From Cliona cf. orientalis (Eukaryota; Porifera; Demospongiae; Clionaida; Clionaidae): a stretch of 64,000 nt of DNA. Positions 12,136 to 25,131 of this stretch are shown here, one piece after another. Location: NCBI GenBank assembly GCA_963930775.1, contig OZ005691.1, positions 5,887,000 through 5,950,999 on the forward strand. The letters run 5' to 3'. Made by a program: the position numbers and the translations under genes. How positions within the stretch are numbered: the stretch's first letter is position 1; the number at the start of each line of letters is the position of its first letter. A model generated the notes under the pieces. It was not told the origin of the DNA. It did not search any database and saw only the letters and a list, made by a program, of their open reading frames with translations.

Positions 12136-12756
12136 TCATCCAAGTTGTATGGGCAGCTTGGCTTGATCTGTGAAGCAAAAAGTAAGCATGGCTCTCCTCC
12201 TGTAGTTGCAAAAGACAATATACTTACAGGACGTTTCATTAAGATTAAAATTTGACAGTATCATACCTTGAATAAGATGATCACAAATCACAATTGGTAT
12301 TCTGTGGGCTATCTGGACATGGCAGATAGTCCAATCAGCCGAATTTATTTCTGAAGTCCAATCCCATAGGTCCTGATCTTCCTTTTGCTTTTTGCTTTCA
12401 GGCCAATCTAAATCAGCAATATCCCTCGGACATTCCTTCAACTCGTAGGGCTTCTTAAGACATCCAACTGGTACTGCTCGATAGCAGTATCCACTTCCTT
12501 TGGTGTTACACACAAGTATTACATGCATGGCAATTTTTAATGTACTATGAGAATTTAATTATACTTAGTCTGGTTGCTTACCTCCAGCATATAGTTTGTT
12601 CCAAAATGTCACGAGGATTGATGTTCCTTTTGGAGATTTGACCACATGATCGCCTCTGCTATAAAGCCTCAAGGTAGGATCTGAAGTTGCTTGTCCCTCT
12701 CTTTCCAGACAAATTATAAGTGTAATTACAAGCCAAATTATAGCGATTCTCTCCAT
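12136..12756 (-). CDS. Small secreted cysteine-containing protein, duplicate 2
   Basis: Exons 12756-12582, 12497-12267 and 12167-12136, identical in length and phase to the gene at 6993-7628; 145 residues. The signal peptide (MERIAIIWLVITLIICLERE..) and all five mature cysteines are kept. Differences cluster in the segment before the second exon (LYSRGDHVVKSPKG, FWNKLYAGG), while the CLKKPYELKECPRDIADLDW region is unchanged. No frameshift or stop is seen, so both copies are probably functional. Family not recognised; a secreted ligand, inhibitor or matrix component are all possible and cannot be told apart from sequence. Confidence 0.75.
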
Positions 12757-13241
12757 CACAGCGGGGTTGTTAACTTTGTCGTTTGGTCCAATTTACAAAG
12801 ATTTTTGCTGCAGATGTGCTAGCTTATCTAGAGTTTCAAGTTGTAGACAATTTGTTTTTATGCATTTACTGACAATTTACCTCATTGTAGTTATGACATA
12901 GTAATACACGCCTGTCATACCTTCCCAAAGTTTTTAATGATACCCTACGATAGAGTAATAATTGTCATTATGAGTATACTGCTTACTTTAAATGCGGATT
13001 GTAGAGTTTACAAGAAATCATTGGCTACAAAATTGACGTCACAAAAAGCAAGAAAATATTTTGAGTCAGTACATGTTTCATCATGATGGTGGGAATGTGT
13101 ATAGAGTTATTGCGTGGGCTTGAGTGATCATGCCAACAATGGCAGTATATGGCACGAGAGGAGACAGTGTAATTACTAATTTAATTTGTGTTGTATGGAG
13201 GTTGGCCTATCCAGTGTTCTTCCTAAGGCATGTGGCCCAAC

Positions 13242-13313
13242 TAGCCTCGTCCCCAGGCCACTCCCACGTTACCGGTATAATGAAAACATGGGAGTGGCCT
13301 GGGGACGAGGCTA
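13242..13313. repeat. 72-bp foldback (tagcctcgtccccaggcc)
   Basis: Arms of about 25 bp (tagcctcgtccccaggccac.. and its complement) surround a 17-bp loop. A half copy lies near 19050. It interrupts duplication copy B only. Confidence 0.6.
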
Positions 13314-13489
13314 TAGGCTCAACAATCCTTCAATACAGAACTCTCTTTGATGTGGGGAATGGGATAACCCCAAACCTTTGTTGTGGTCACAGACTCCACC
13401 CATACTATGCCCTCTTGTCATGCCTTGAATTTTATTTTGGCCAGTTGCAGTGAATTTGCTATACAATGATTATTAAAGTGAAGTGACAT

Positions 13490-13618
13490 CGTTCTCAGTT
13501 GCTCTGCATGAATAAACGAAGATTCTTTTTGGATAACTTAACTGTTTGGTAAAACTTGCCGACGTTTCAACTAGATGCTCTAGTCATCCTCAGGGCAAAA
13601 GTGAAGCGAGGTACGAAA
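13490..13618. mobile_element. Penelope-like element tail fragment
   Basis: Contains 'cgacgtttcaactagatgctctagtcatcctcagggcaaaa', here described only by its key words (gacgtttc, agatgctctagtcatcctca). The same block recurs at 58795-58920, immediately before a GIY-YIG endonuclease fragment, so both are probably pieces of one Penelope-like retroelement family. Non-coding here. Confidence 0.45.
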
Positions 13619-13619
13619 A

Positions 13620-13740
13620 GGGTGGTGCTCTTATAGGCGGGGGCAACCACACTAGCGCTAATCGCGCCAGTGCTCCACCCTCTGCACCCAGCCGCATGGG
13701 CGCGTGAGCGAAGTAGCCACGCCTATAAGAGCACCACCCT
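13620..13740. repeat. 121-bp foldback with perfect 20-bp arms
   Basis: gggtggtgctcttataggcg at the left is exactly complementary to the right end (cgcctataagagcaccaccc). The loop is GC-rich. Likely a small MITE inserted in the Penelope-like fragment. Confidence 0.6.
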
Positions 13741-16700
13741 GTGTATGGCTGATCCTGCTTCACATCTCACTTTGCGCGTGTACGTATGTCTGTCGATTAT
13801 GCTCTGGAATATTACGTGCGCTATATGACATGTACTGGCTCTAGGTTCGATGCACAAGCTATGGCATTTACTACGTACGGATTCATAACCCTAGTGTAAT
13901 ACAACCATCAAACCTCCATATTTGTGTTACTATTCTACATTGATAGCATGACATTGTGTTATCCAGATGGAGGTTATGGTGTTAGTAAAAGGCTTATAAT
14001 GGATGAACAATTTATATAATTGTTTTAGTGATACAACGTAAGTGAACATGTTTTGGTACCAATGAATAAGGTTTGTGCTTAGAAACACGTTTGCATCCCA
14101 TCTTCACAATCACATAAAACTATATATTAATCTGCTCACATAATAATAATAATTATTATTGTGGTGAGATTTTTGGTCATGCACACGATAGAAATGAGGC
14201 GACTTCACATATATTCCACTGATGAGAAAGTACATTCGTGCAATGTGTGGCTGTAGTAGAACTAGTGTATACTATGTACTTGGAGCAATTATTGCTGTCA
14301 CTATCATAGCAGGTACATGATGCTAGGTGAAGCACTAATTGAGTTTCCAGTCACTACACTGTCTGACGCAGTTAGCTACTATGCTACACGTGCTAATGCC
14401 GTCTATATCCACATTATCCATAGGTAGTACAACATTATGATGAGACTACAGCAATCAGTAGTTTACAGACACTACTCGTGACATCAAGTTTCCGAAATGC
14501 TGTAGGTAGCATGCAGTTCACCACTCCTCTCCCTTATCTACTCCTGATTATAGACATCTGAGTGTGTGACTACACTTAATTATAATAATTATTGTTCAAA
14601 TATATATTATGCCGGTATAGGCTTCTGTCAACGTTTCCTGTGAATTGTCAGGGTTGTAGACCATACCCATGCATTAGGTTTGGTAAACTCCCATCCATAC
14701 CACACTGATTGATTTGATGTGTGAGAAATGTATACCATTTAATACAGCTTCAATTACACACTGCTTAGAAGTAATAATAATAATATTATGCCATCCTAAG
14801 GGGCAATAATATTATTATGCTGTTGGTACATAATAATAATAATAATAATAATAATAATATAGGTATTTAGAGCACATACCCTATGCACAAATTGCATCTG
14901 TGTCGATCTGCAGAGCAGCACATGCATCAGAGCTGCTGTAGTACACATGTGCTTGTTGACGACCTTTACCGACTAGCACAGTTAATTATTGTGTGCAAAG
15001 CAGTGGCCAATGTAAACAGTAAACATACTATTGATTTTGTGACACTCGTCGGCAATGCCAAATGATTTGAAGCTATGTAGTTTATTGCCAAATTCATTGT
15101 AGTTACGAGTCACTTAGATGCCCATATAGATATTGTTATTTTGCTATACTTAGGACAATGACGACAATACATGTACAGGTATATAAACAGTATGGATTAC
15201 TTTACCCCTTGCATAATATTATTATGTGTGCAGGATACTATTCATTCAGAGTAGAGCACTGCTACATGCATGCATGTAATATAATTTTTAATAGGCTATA
15301 CTGAATTTTGTTTACGCTCTCCACCACATTGTGATTGGTAAAACGACCCTGGTATGTACTGCTACAGGCCTACAATCCTGATAATTTTGACCAAAAAAGG
15401 GTTACTAATGTTACTATACAGTGCAAGTAATATATCGAAATTGAAAAAGATCCTTATCTTTACATTATAGATAATATTGTTGGAATAAATTCCTGGGAAC
15501 CAGCCCTTACTGGCTATTATGATGTGTGCATGCAATTCCTACTTTGTACCAGTAAATACGTAAATGAGCACACACTATATAATAATATTATTATATGCTC
15601 CTAACCTACCTCCTCGAGATGCCTATGATTTCAGTATGCAAATGTTTGTGTTTCCTACTTAGTATACAGTTAGTCTTCCTCATGAAAATGAAATAAACAA
15701 GACAAACTTGGAATTTTTGTTATCCAAACAATAATATTATTTTAGCAGTGGTGGCATGTGTTAGCAATATATCTATTGCACTCAGCATTAATTTTTATTA
15801 TGAGCAAGCCATGGCACTAGAATAATATATGTTCAAACGCTCCTGACTGAGTATACCTACATGCAAGTCCTAAAGTTCATCCATTATAAGCCTTTTAAGT
15901 ACTTATGTTTAGCATCACAATACTGTAATAACAGGGTGCTCCAGGTGATGTATTTGTAACACTGAGATATAATACCATAGTGATTTTATCATTATTATAT
16001 TAACAACCTTTGAAGTTAGGGCTAGGCTAGGATACAAGTTTCCATGACAATCAGACCATGTACTGCACACAGGTGTGTCAATACTATGGAGACACCTTTA
16101 GGTAATTGCCATGGTGCATGTACAAATTAATTAATAATAACATTAGAGTAATATCCACTGGCTATTTATGATTCATGCAGGGTCATTATACGCCCTTGTT
16201 AATTACATTCCTACTGCAGGAAATGCCCATGGGTGCTTAAACATAAATTTTGACCCGCATGGGCATTTAAATTATCTGGGATAAAACTTCCATATGTTAT
16301 ATATATAGAAGCTGCTACATTGATCCCAGTACACGCATGGTGCTTACCCGGAAGTGGGCGCTTGCATGCCCGGGACACTATTATATTATGGTACTTCCTG
16401 GAACAAAAGCTATTATATATAGCAGTGTAAGAAAATACAGCCCTGAAATGATAGGAATGTAAGTACATGTAGATATAAAGCTCGATCCATTTGTGCTATA
16501 ATGTGCCACCATGGCAGACGTGTATAAAATTTGTACTGCCTTGGGAATGATTTTCTGCAGGCTACTTGACTATAGAGTATATAGACTGTATGTGGTTATC
16601 ATACTTTTAGGTGTCATACATTATTCCGAAAAAAGTAATACTGATTTTTTATCCGCAGAAAACGTGAGAATTTGCTCCATATGCAAATTTTCCACTAATA

Positions 16701-16987
16701 CAGTATACTAGCTTCCATGGTGTGGCTATTTTTAGTCAATACTTGGTATAAAAATAGCAACAGAATTAAATGCTACGCTACATGTAGCTATTATTATACA
16801 ACAAAGAAGAAATTGCTGAATAGTTTGACACAGGCTTGGCTATAAGTAGCACCTTGTTCTCAATCATAAAAGATTCTTCTGTCATCTTTGTATCCTTGAT
16901 TGCTTCTTAGATACACTGAGGGTGTTTGCTTTCTTCACTCATGATCGATTATTGATCAAATAGTAAAATATTGCATGGCTCAACCTA

Positions 16988-17284
16988 GAGGGAGAGGGAG
17001 AAAAAGAGGGAGGGTGAGCAAGAGGGAGAGAGAGGGAGACAAAGAGGGAGGCTGAGTGAGAGGGAGAGAGAGACAGGGAGAAAAAGAGGGAGGATGAGTG
17101 AGAGAGAGGGAGAGAGAGGGAGGGTGAGTGAGAAGGAGAGAGAGAGAGGGAGAAAAAGAGGGAGGGTGAGTGAGAGGGAGAGGGAGAGGGAGAGGGAGAA
17201 AAAGAGGGAGGGTGAGTGAGAGGGAGAGGGAGAGAGAGAGGAAGATAGAGAGCTAGAAGGGGGGGAGAGGGAGAGATAGAGAGG
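16988..17284. repeat. GA-rich minisatellite
   Basis: About 300 bp of purine-only repeats (gagggagag, aaaaagagggagggtgag and variants) with an irregular 50-70 bp higher-order period. It creates long Ser/Pro/Leu-rich ORFs on the minus strand that are not genes. Confidence 0.85.
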
Positions 17285-18010
17285 ATGATAGTTTGTACAT
17301 AAAGTCTCAGAGTGTTCAAGCTTGAGATCTACAGGCAGCTCGAGCACATAATGTGTGTACCTACATATACATGTACATTATGAACATGTACTTAATTAAA
17401 AGCCACAGCTGGGACATAATTACTCTCTCAATTTTAAATCTCTGCTGATCATGTGGTTGTATAGCTGTAGAATCATAGGAGCAGGCAGCTGATTCAAAAG
17501 TGGCAGAAAGAAGTTAGTGGAGTTGAATGTTAATAATAATATTATGATCTACTATATACAAGAAAGAGACCATTCTGGGGGGAAGGTACATGGTATAGTA
17601 GTATCCAGAATCCTAACTAAAATGTTGGAGTAATAGCTAAGATTATTATTATAACCCAACGTACATTGTATGTTAATTTGTTTGTAGTATAATATAGTGT
17701 TACATATGCATGTAGCATTTTATATGAATGTAATTAATCCACTCTTCATTAATAATTGCTATATATTATGTACTGATACAAATGAAAGTTTGATTGTCAT
17801 ACTACCATGAGTGTATTAGGAAGAGTATGTAGCTGTATGTTAGTATTGCGCTTATGTAGTGTGATGGTGGCGTCACAGCACATATATAGTAGATACCAGA
17901 CAAATACTGTACAAGTACATAATTTCTGAAAACTGTATGGCCACAAGCGTATGAATAATACTATAGGGTATTATAGTCCCTTGGTGGGGTAGCTCTGACC
18001 TGGTCTTACA

Positions 18011-18040
18011 TGCCAGCCCCTCCTATGCAAAGGGGCTGGT
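18011..18040. repeat. GCCAGCCCC foldback family (three copies)
   Basis: tgccagcccctcc..ggggctggt. Similar foldbacks are at 2303-2340 (gcccagccccc..gggggctggg) and 6124-6159 (tgccagccccttt..ggggctggc), each followed within 30 bp by 'agactagc' or 'agattagc'. Short dispersed hairpins of one family. Confidence 0.5.
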
Positions 18041-19277
18041 GCGCAAGATTAGCTCTGACCAGACACTAGTACTGTGCAGCATATGTACTCCTGCAACCAC
18101 ACATGGATTCTGCGTAGCTATGGTTAGGCTGGCACATGTAGGATCACACCACTATTTCACAGCGTATAGCTTGCATGCTCACCCACGCAGTTATGTACTC
18201 TTCCTAATACACCAATACAGGCAGGAGTTACATGTAGGATGTGTTAGTCGTACCCTGCATGGCTGTTGCTATGTATTGCTATCTAGTGTCAGTATATTCA
18301 TAGCCTGATACGCACCAAAGGTGAGCTTGGAGGTATTGTCAGTTTATTCTCCCCAGCTCCGTCAAGCATAATAATGTTATTATTACTATGGTTGAAAGAT
18401 CAAAGTAAACTTGTGGTTAAAATAAACCACATCAAAGGAAATATGGGCACACAGGGTATTGCAGCACCAGACCATTCTAACACACTTTAGGGAGGATCTT
18501 GCTTAATAGATAGTTGTATAATTCCTATAGCCTGTCCAACTATCTATATAATATAATAATCTCTGATCTGGATTTGACATCACAGCTAATTAGTGTTTCA
18601 CCAAAGAGAGCAGGTTGCATTTTGATACAAAAACGCATGCCAGATTGAAGAGTCACTGCACAAGTATAATGCAATAATTAGATGCTAATAGCCTGCAGAT
18701 TTTATCCTTTGTTGCAAAAAAAATTAATGATAGCAAATTGGTAGTAACGGTTTTGAGTGCACGTTATTTTTTCCCGTTGAAATTGGCGTTTCTGTTTTTC
18801 TCCTGGCAAAATTTCTGGCTATAATATTATGGTATTATAGTATTATAGAGAGTAGACCGTATCGTAGTCATCCCCTATCAAGATGGAATTCAAGCTATTC
18901 ATAAAACCACTTTGGAATCATAATTAATTTTTATTAGTACTGCATTCATGGCCATATCAAGAGCTAGCAGTCATGCACAAAGTAATTGAGGGGTGTAATA
19001 GTATTACTACATGTAATCATGTTAGAGACTGATATCAGTCAGCTGGCATGAGTCAGCCTCGTTCCCAGGCCATCCCATATTTTCAATGTGACACATAAAC
19101 TGAAAACACCAGATGGTCTGGTGATTGCCATATGGACTGCTGCTGCTCCACACTGTGAGCCTAGCCTCCAAGATCTTGCCATGTATCTACACTGGGCAGT
19201 CATGATACAAAGAATTAGAAGTGGCTATTGTTTTGTTTATGTATACAGCTACATACATGTGTACAATGCATGTCTAT

Positions 19278-19410
19278 CATAGAGTCAGTAGACTCTATAA
19301 GTAGGGATGGCACGGATATGCCATATATGTAATACAAAACAAAAACGTTAATAACTCAAAACAACTTGAATTTTAACTTTCATATTCGTGATCTATGCCA
19401 GAATATCACT
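19278..19410. repeat. Dispersed repeat, also at 62972-63085
   Basis: Both places read atagagtc.gtagactctata followed by agtagggatggc.cggatatgcc and an A-rich tail with 'aactcaaaa' or 'tctcaaaa'. Same orientation, non-coding. Confidence 0.55.
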
Positions 19411-20296
19411 TCCAATACTATCAACCACTACTATTCCAGATCTCTTGCTGATCAGTGAAAAGAGCAGCTACACATGCATTCATTCGATCATGCTGTTGCA
19501 ATCATAGTGGCCTGGTGCAATTAGATTCTTCTGAGATAATTAGTCAATCCCCATAACAATGGTATCCTGTCCAGGTACATGACAGTCGAGTCCAACTTAA
19601 CGCCAGTAACATGTTTGTGTCATTCTGAATACATGACAGTATCATTCATGGGCATCTGTGATTCTACACTGGTACATACCTGAACTCCTGAATCTTGTGA
19701 TACTATTGATTTAATAGAAAAGCAAGCATAGGGATGCATAGTACTTTGATGTGATTATCCCTACAAATCTTGTTTGTGTATTTTTTGGTCCTATCATCCC
19801 TACTTCATCCTTTAATTTTTAATTCTTTTTTATACTTGTAGTATACTAGCTGAATCGATACTAGAGTATAAATAATATTATGGCAACAACTCCCGGTATC
19901 ATGTCTGCTCAATGGCCGACTTCTTTGAGCCATACGTAACTCAACAATGTCATGTGTGACCACCTATATATGAGATAGGTTTTTTTTTATCTGTACACTT
20001 ATTGTAGAGCACTGTACTGTTACAGTGGTGCAGTATCATAATATCTCTCTGTGTTTGTGCCTTTGCATACATACATACATACATGTAGGTACATGTACTG
20101 ACACAAGTAATTATTATTCACTACTACATTAAATTTTGTAGAAAACATTTTGGACATTTTCATGATGAAAGGTTTTACTCCATACTAGTACTACCGGTAC
20201 CATCTTCGCTTTTATTATGTATAATAATAGCAGGTCCCATTACTATGGTATGTATAATAGTATACATACCAGTAGCTATAATGATTAGTATAATAT

Positions 20297-20443
20297 CACA
20301 CACTTCCGAGAACAATTAGGGCAGTAATCAGTACTCCTGGCATGTATGAGTAATAGCACGAACGATAGCAAGTGCTATTTGGCTATACGAGTACACATAA
20401 GAGTACTGTTGCTGCCCTAATTATACGAGGATTAAAGTGTGTG
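20297..20443. repeat. 147-bp foldback
   Basis: Ends cacacacttccgag..aattagggcag and ctgccctaatta..gaggattaaagtgtgtg are imperfect inverted repeats of about 30 bp; central part non-coding. Probable MITE. Confidence 0.55.
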
Positions 20444-20934
20444 ATTATTGATTATAGTATAGAATTTTTTCCCTAGGCTATTAATAGCAGGAGTACTGAT
20501 TACAGAGTGAGAGTACAAATACAGCTGTAATTATTCCTATGGGAGTAATGCATTGTGACTGTAATCATTATTATTACTAGTAATTATTAGGTTATCACTT
20601 GTGGTTTAGCAAATGAATGATATTTGCATCTTACCACCCCACTGTAATTATCATCATTGAGAAGTTTAACAAGTGCATCAGATATTATAGTTATTCAAAG
20701 TGCAATGAGATAAAACAGCATGCTACATAATGATAGCACACTGTTCTGTGTCAGAAATTAAATAATAAATATTTAAATATGTATAATATTATAGCATGCT
20801 ACGTAATAGTGATACGACAATATTCCGTGTCAAAATGTAACAATTAATGTATTGTAAATAAATAATCTTATGTGTACACACTACAATAGAATAAGTGTAA
20901 ATATTCCACTCTCCGGTAATTAATAGTATTATGA

Positions 20935-22269
20935 CTACTCCTTGTGTTTCGGATTAATCCCCATGATATTCAAATAGCCAAAATGCAGGAGCAGGGCGTC
21001 CCAGACTGTGGGCTGCGAGTTGTAGTTTAGCCCAAACTCAGCACAGGTCTGCTTCACGATGGGCGTTATGTAAGGATAGTAGGTTTGCAACACGCCCGGG
21101 AAAAGATGGTGGGCTATCTGATGGTTGACAGTTCCTGTGATCATGGACCAAAACCAGCTGTTAGTGGCGAAATCTACGGTAGTAGCAACCTGCATTTCAG
21201 CCCACGGTGTTTCGTATTTTTTCTCCTTAGTTGGCCATTCAACCATGGAATTAACGTGCGTTATTTGACTAATGAAAGCCTGCCATAAACCTGTTACGAT
21301 ATCGGCTATCAGATTCAATACAAGGACAGAAGTAAGTGAAAAGAAGAAACACGGCACAATGAGCCGTATAAGGAAGTGAAGGAATTTCTCTCCTAGAAAC
21401 ATCAAGAATTGAAAAGTGGTGAGTGGATTTATTCTGATGGTAGCCTTCTTCATCACATAGAAGGTGTGGAAATCCTCAAGCTTCATTTTGTACACCAGCA
21501 AAGGGTACACTATGGGCATGTATAGATGCTGGATACGATACGTTGGAAACCACGATTGAAGTGGCTTGATTCGGCGGACGTCGGGCCCCTTTGGTGCTGT
21601 ATGGATATCTGGATCAACGCCATCAATATTGGTAAACATATGATGGCCGTACGTATGTTGATATCGCCAAGATAGAGATGAATAGCCAGTAATACTGCCG
21701 GAACAAAAGAAGCACCATGTCCAGACCCACGGCTTATGTGTGATTGCGTAATGGTTACCGTCATGACCGACTGTCATGGCAACAAGGGCGGTAAATAAGC
21801 CCGAAACCATGGCTACTATCACTGACATCAGTGGCGCTGCACCGTAAAGAGCCAAACAAACATACCACAAAAAGATGGAAAGAAAGCAGAACAAGGCGTA
21901 TCGAAAAAAGGTGACCACGTCCACTTTGGGATCGAGCCCATTCGACTTGAAAAAATTGGACACCCTATGATTCAGCGTTTGATAAAATTTCCCATCTTCC
22001 GGGATGAACGTGGGCATCTCATCACTAATCAAATCTCCAACATACTTGCATCTTTTCTCGATGAGGTCAGCAATATGCGGCTTATGGTAGCTATGAAACA
22101 ACTGCGTCATATCACGACCTGCAGCAAGCATTATCTGTTCTTGCCCACCGGGGTGTTTCTCGACAAAGCCGGTGATGTCATAGACCTTCCCTTTGTATGC
22201 TACATGTGCGTTGTGGGGCTGGTTCAGCTTGATCAACTCCTGCCAAGTAAACTGTTTCTTCCCTTCCAT
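20935..22269 (-). CDS. Cytochrome b5-fused front-end fatty-acid desaturase
   Basis: A single 444-codon exon. Residues 1-80 are a cytochrome b5 domain with HPGG (39-42) and a second candidate heme histidine at 59 or 62. The rest is a membrane desaturase with three histidine boxes: HDGNH (169-173), HTYGHH (205-210) and QIAHH (384-388). The glutamine in the third box marks front-end (delta-5/6/8 type) desaturases, which act on acyl chains in the ER membrane using electrons from the b5 domain. Hydrophobic segments lie at about 124-165, 183-200, 290-330 and 368-380. Demosponges make delta-5,9 long-chain acids, so a delta-5 or related activity is plausible, but regiospecificity cannot be read. A good acceptor (tttcattag) ends one base before the ATG, so a 5' non-coding exon is likely. 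No frameshift is present. Confidence 0.93.
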   Translation of the reverse strand: MEGKKQFTWQELIKLNQPHNAHVAYKGKVYDITGFVEKHPGGQEQIMLAAGRDMTQLFHSYHKPHIADLIEKRCKYVGDLISDEMPTFIPEDGKFYQTLNHRVSNFFKSNGLDPKVDVVTFFRYALFCFLSIFLWYVCLALYGAAPLMSVIVAMVSGLFTALVAMTVGHDGNHYAITHKPWVWTWCFFCSGSITGYSSLSWRYQHTYGHHMFTNIDGVDPDIHTAPKGPDVRRIKPLQSWFPTYRIQHLYMPIVYPLLVYKMKLEDFHTFYVMKKATIRINPLTTFQFLMFLGEKFLHFLIRLIVPCFFFSLTSVLVLNLIADIVTGLWQAFISQITHVNSMVEWPTKEKKYETPWAEMQVATTVDFATNSWFWSMITGTVNHQIAHHLFPGVLQTYYPYITPIVKQTCAEFGLNYNSQPTVWDALLLHFGYLNIMGINPKHKE

Positions 22270-25131
22270 CCTAATGAAAAAAAAATAATTACTAATGGAA
22301 TCAGCATTATTAGTATAGTCCGCTTCTTACATGTGCACTATTATACACATCTTCAGCTAATTGTACGCATGCACCACAAATGATATATTAAGTACTGTAT
22401 ACGTATATGCACACGCCACAGCAGGAAAGTAGCCAAGGCAGTGATGAAGATAATTAGCTATGAAAGTTGGTACGAAATCAGCAACGACAATTTTAAGGCA
22501 ATACTGCCCCTACATGGGACAAGAAGAATTAACTGTTAAGTTGGATGGGTAAAATATTCAGGTACTAAGGTAACCTTCATGTGACCATGAATACACTAAT
22601 TTATCACACTTTATGGCATCTCCACGGCACATTCATTACTACGATGACACATTATCCATATCATATAGTCTTTTAAGGGTATCATGGGAGCTACAGTTAC
22701 AGCTAAAGTGATGCTCTGAAGTATGGGTGTTCTAGTCATTAGACCACTTAGCTGAGTCTGGTGGCCAGCCAGGTATAATACACATTCTTATTAAGGAGCC
22801 TCGATCTCTAATGAATTGAATGTACCACCTATGTCCAGAGTCCTAATATTCATGCTGAACTGTGCCCCATGTGGCCATCCTAATTTATTTTAGCCACGTT
22901 CTAATTACAGTGGTACCATTGACAGTAAGTACTGAAAGCCATGTTTTCCACACTTCTGCTCTAATTACGATGTGCCTACCACCTGGACCAGAACCTTAAT
23001 TTCTGTACTCTAATTAATCATTATTATGCACCATCCAGGTCAGTAATTACTTTCAGTGGAGTGTTAATTAGAACATGTATAGTAAAGGGAACTATCAACA
23101 ATAGAATTGGTGGTTACATTCTTGCTGTGTGAGTATTCAGCTTGTATGGAAAGAGTCTTCACAAATTCTTGCTATTCATAAATCACTAGTGTGATGATAC
23201 CCACACACATAGTGCCATAGTGACACATGCCTGTGAGAAGGCACATCAAAAGCTCACCAATATGTGCTATTGTTTGCTGTTAGTTGTCAAGAAATGAGTT
23301 ACTGTGTGTGTGCACATGAGGGCAGTGTACTTACAAATGAGTACAGGAGTCAAACTGCCAAAAAGTTTGTATTTAGGCCATTCTAACAATTAAGGTACTA
23401 CTGTAAGGTGTGAAAGGGCAGTTGATGTTGTTACAAATGGTGGGAACCTATATAGCTATGTAGAGGGGCATCTCACATTGAATGAGCACTATGGCTAGCT
23501 ATAGTGCCAAGTCCCCCTGTGTGCCAAGTTTGTCAAAGCATACCATAGTAAAAAAAGATACATGATACCGTAGAGATTTGGAGACACAAATACAGCACTG
23601 TGTCAAATTACCTGTCCTAAATTGATATACTACATGATTGCTGGCGCATGCACTTAAATTAATTAAGAGCCGCCATGCATGGCATAGTCTTGTACTCTGG
23701 CTGTCCAGCTGGATAAATCACACGAGGTCAAACCATGTGCCATGAGCTAGTTGAGGTCACCCTATGCTGCTCTGACCATCATGTGAGTAAAAGTTATTGA
23801 GCCTTCAAGCAAAGATAAACAGAGTATAGATAGTTGTCCATTATTGCATCATAAAAATTTAATGATTAATCCTAACTTGTCAAAAACCACTGGACCAGGT
23901 GCTGGTGTTCTTAATTGTTTTCTTTGTTGTATTTTTTTTTTTTTTTTTTGCTGAAAGAGAGCCGATTGCTTGCTTTTTATTGAGTGAGAGCCAATCACAA
24001 GTCCCACAGGCTCTTGCAAATGAGTATATGAGTGCTGAGTGGTGAATTATATTAGAGCATTAAAAACGACATTCACGCCTAGGTGGCAAGTTTTTGGGAG
24101 TATAAATTGAATTAGAAGGTGAGCCACTTCAGGCCCAGATAGCACCAGGAGTACGAGGAAAAGAGAGCTAGAGGGCCGGTAGGTACAGGATATGATACTC
24201 AACAGCCCAGAGTTTGTTCCCCCCACACACTATATTAGCATTACTAAGTGTGACCAGTTAGTATATGTTCATGCATACAGCTACCAGAGCCACTGGAGCT
24301 TGGACAACTCCTGCTTTTGGCAGTAATTACATGCATAGCAAATATTTTTGGCTAGACTAAGCAATCTAATTCACACAGCTCTACCTCCCACTCAAGAGCA
24401 AATTTCAGTGAGACTGTAACACCTGTGCCAATAGGGAGCTCCAAAACCTTATCCATCACTTTATACTTTGCACTCCTGGTGGCACATTAATTTTATTAGC
24501 TAGAGAGGTGACCTACTGTGATAAAATCACACCATTTCTGCTTATTTGCATAAAAGCCAGTAAAAGTCTATTTGTGACATTGCATGCAATCATGTTGCAG
24601 CCATTATGCACACATGCTAGCATTGTGCATGTGGTTGCCTATGTACACTGAGCCACAACTAACAGATTGTAAGTGCTTGTGGTGGATAATAGTTTACATT
24701 GGTACCATTGCGTGACAAACCACGGTCACGTTTGGTGCTGTGATTTGGAGTGGAATCTATCAATGAAATAAAACTGTACACATGTTCAGATACAATCTCA
24801 CAGGAACTATGGTAGCTACTACAGCTTATGTGATGCTCTACAGAATCTGAAACACTAGTATCTGTAGAAAGTAATTATTTAAAAACATGCATACAAAACT
24901 GATCCCATACAGATATTATATCCACACCCTTTTAAATCCTTAGTACAAACTCTATGACCCATTTGACTGAAAAAAATGGTATCTAATTTGATAAGCGACA
25001 CTGCACTCCACTACCATTCTGTGTTTCAAACTAGCAGCACATGATCGCACTTTGTGTGTGTACACTTCACAGTGAGTAGTAAAACCAGGAAGAAAAATAT
25101 GTGCTTATGCAAATTTGCACTTACATGTATA

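Larger units (their letters stand above)
11390..15880. repeat. Segmental tandem duplication, copy B
   Basis: Second copy of the unit described at 4680-10700, in the same orientation, with its own copy of the secreted-protein gene. It lacks the elements at 5709, 8056 and 10302 but has private foldbacks at 13242-13313 and 13620-13740 and a Penelope-like tail near 13490. Coding exons are clearly better conserved than flanks, suggesting the duplication is not very recent and that both genes are under constraint. Confidence 0.8.
12757..20934. other. Gene-poor region: rest of copy B, repeats, minisatellite
   Basis: About 8 kb without a recognisable exon. It contains the remainder of duplication copy B to about 15.9 kb, several foldbacks, a GA-rich minisatellite (16988-17284), an (ATA)n tract (14830-14863), half of a 'sagtcagcctcgttcccaggcc' repeat near 19047, and a dispersed repeat at 19278. 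A 66-codon ORF at 16511 has a good start context (gccaccATGg) but no conserved feature. Confidence 0.4.

Noticed and set aside
16511..16711. 66-codon ORF with strong start context and one hydrophobic stretch
   Set aside because: Isolated in gene-poor DNA, no conserved motif, no neighbouring exon; a good start context alone is not enough.
16939..17347. Two long Ser/Pro/Leu-rich minus-strand ORFs
   Set aside because: They are translations of the purine-only minisatellite at 16988-17284; the low-complexity repeat explains the open frames.
21967..22383. 138-codon plus-strand ORF
   Set aside because: It is antisense to the N-terminal coding part of the desaturase, whose cytochrome b5 and histidine-box motifs fix the true strand and frame.
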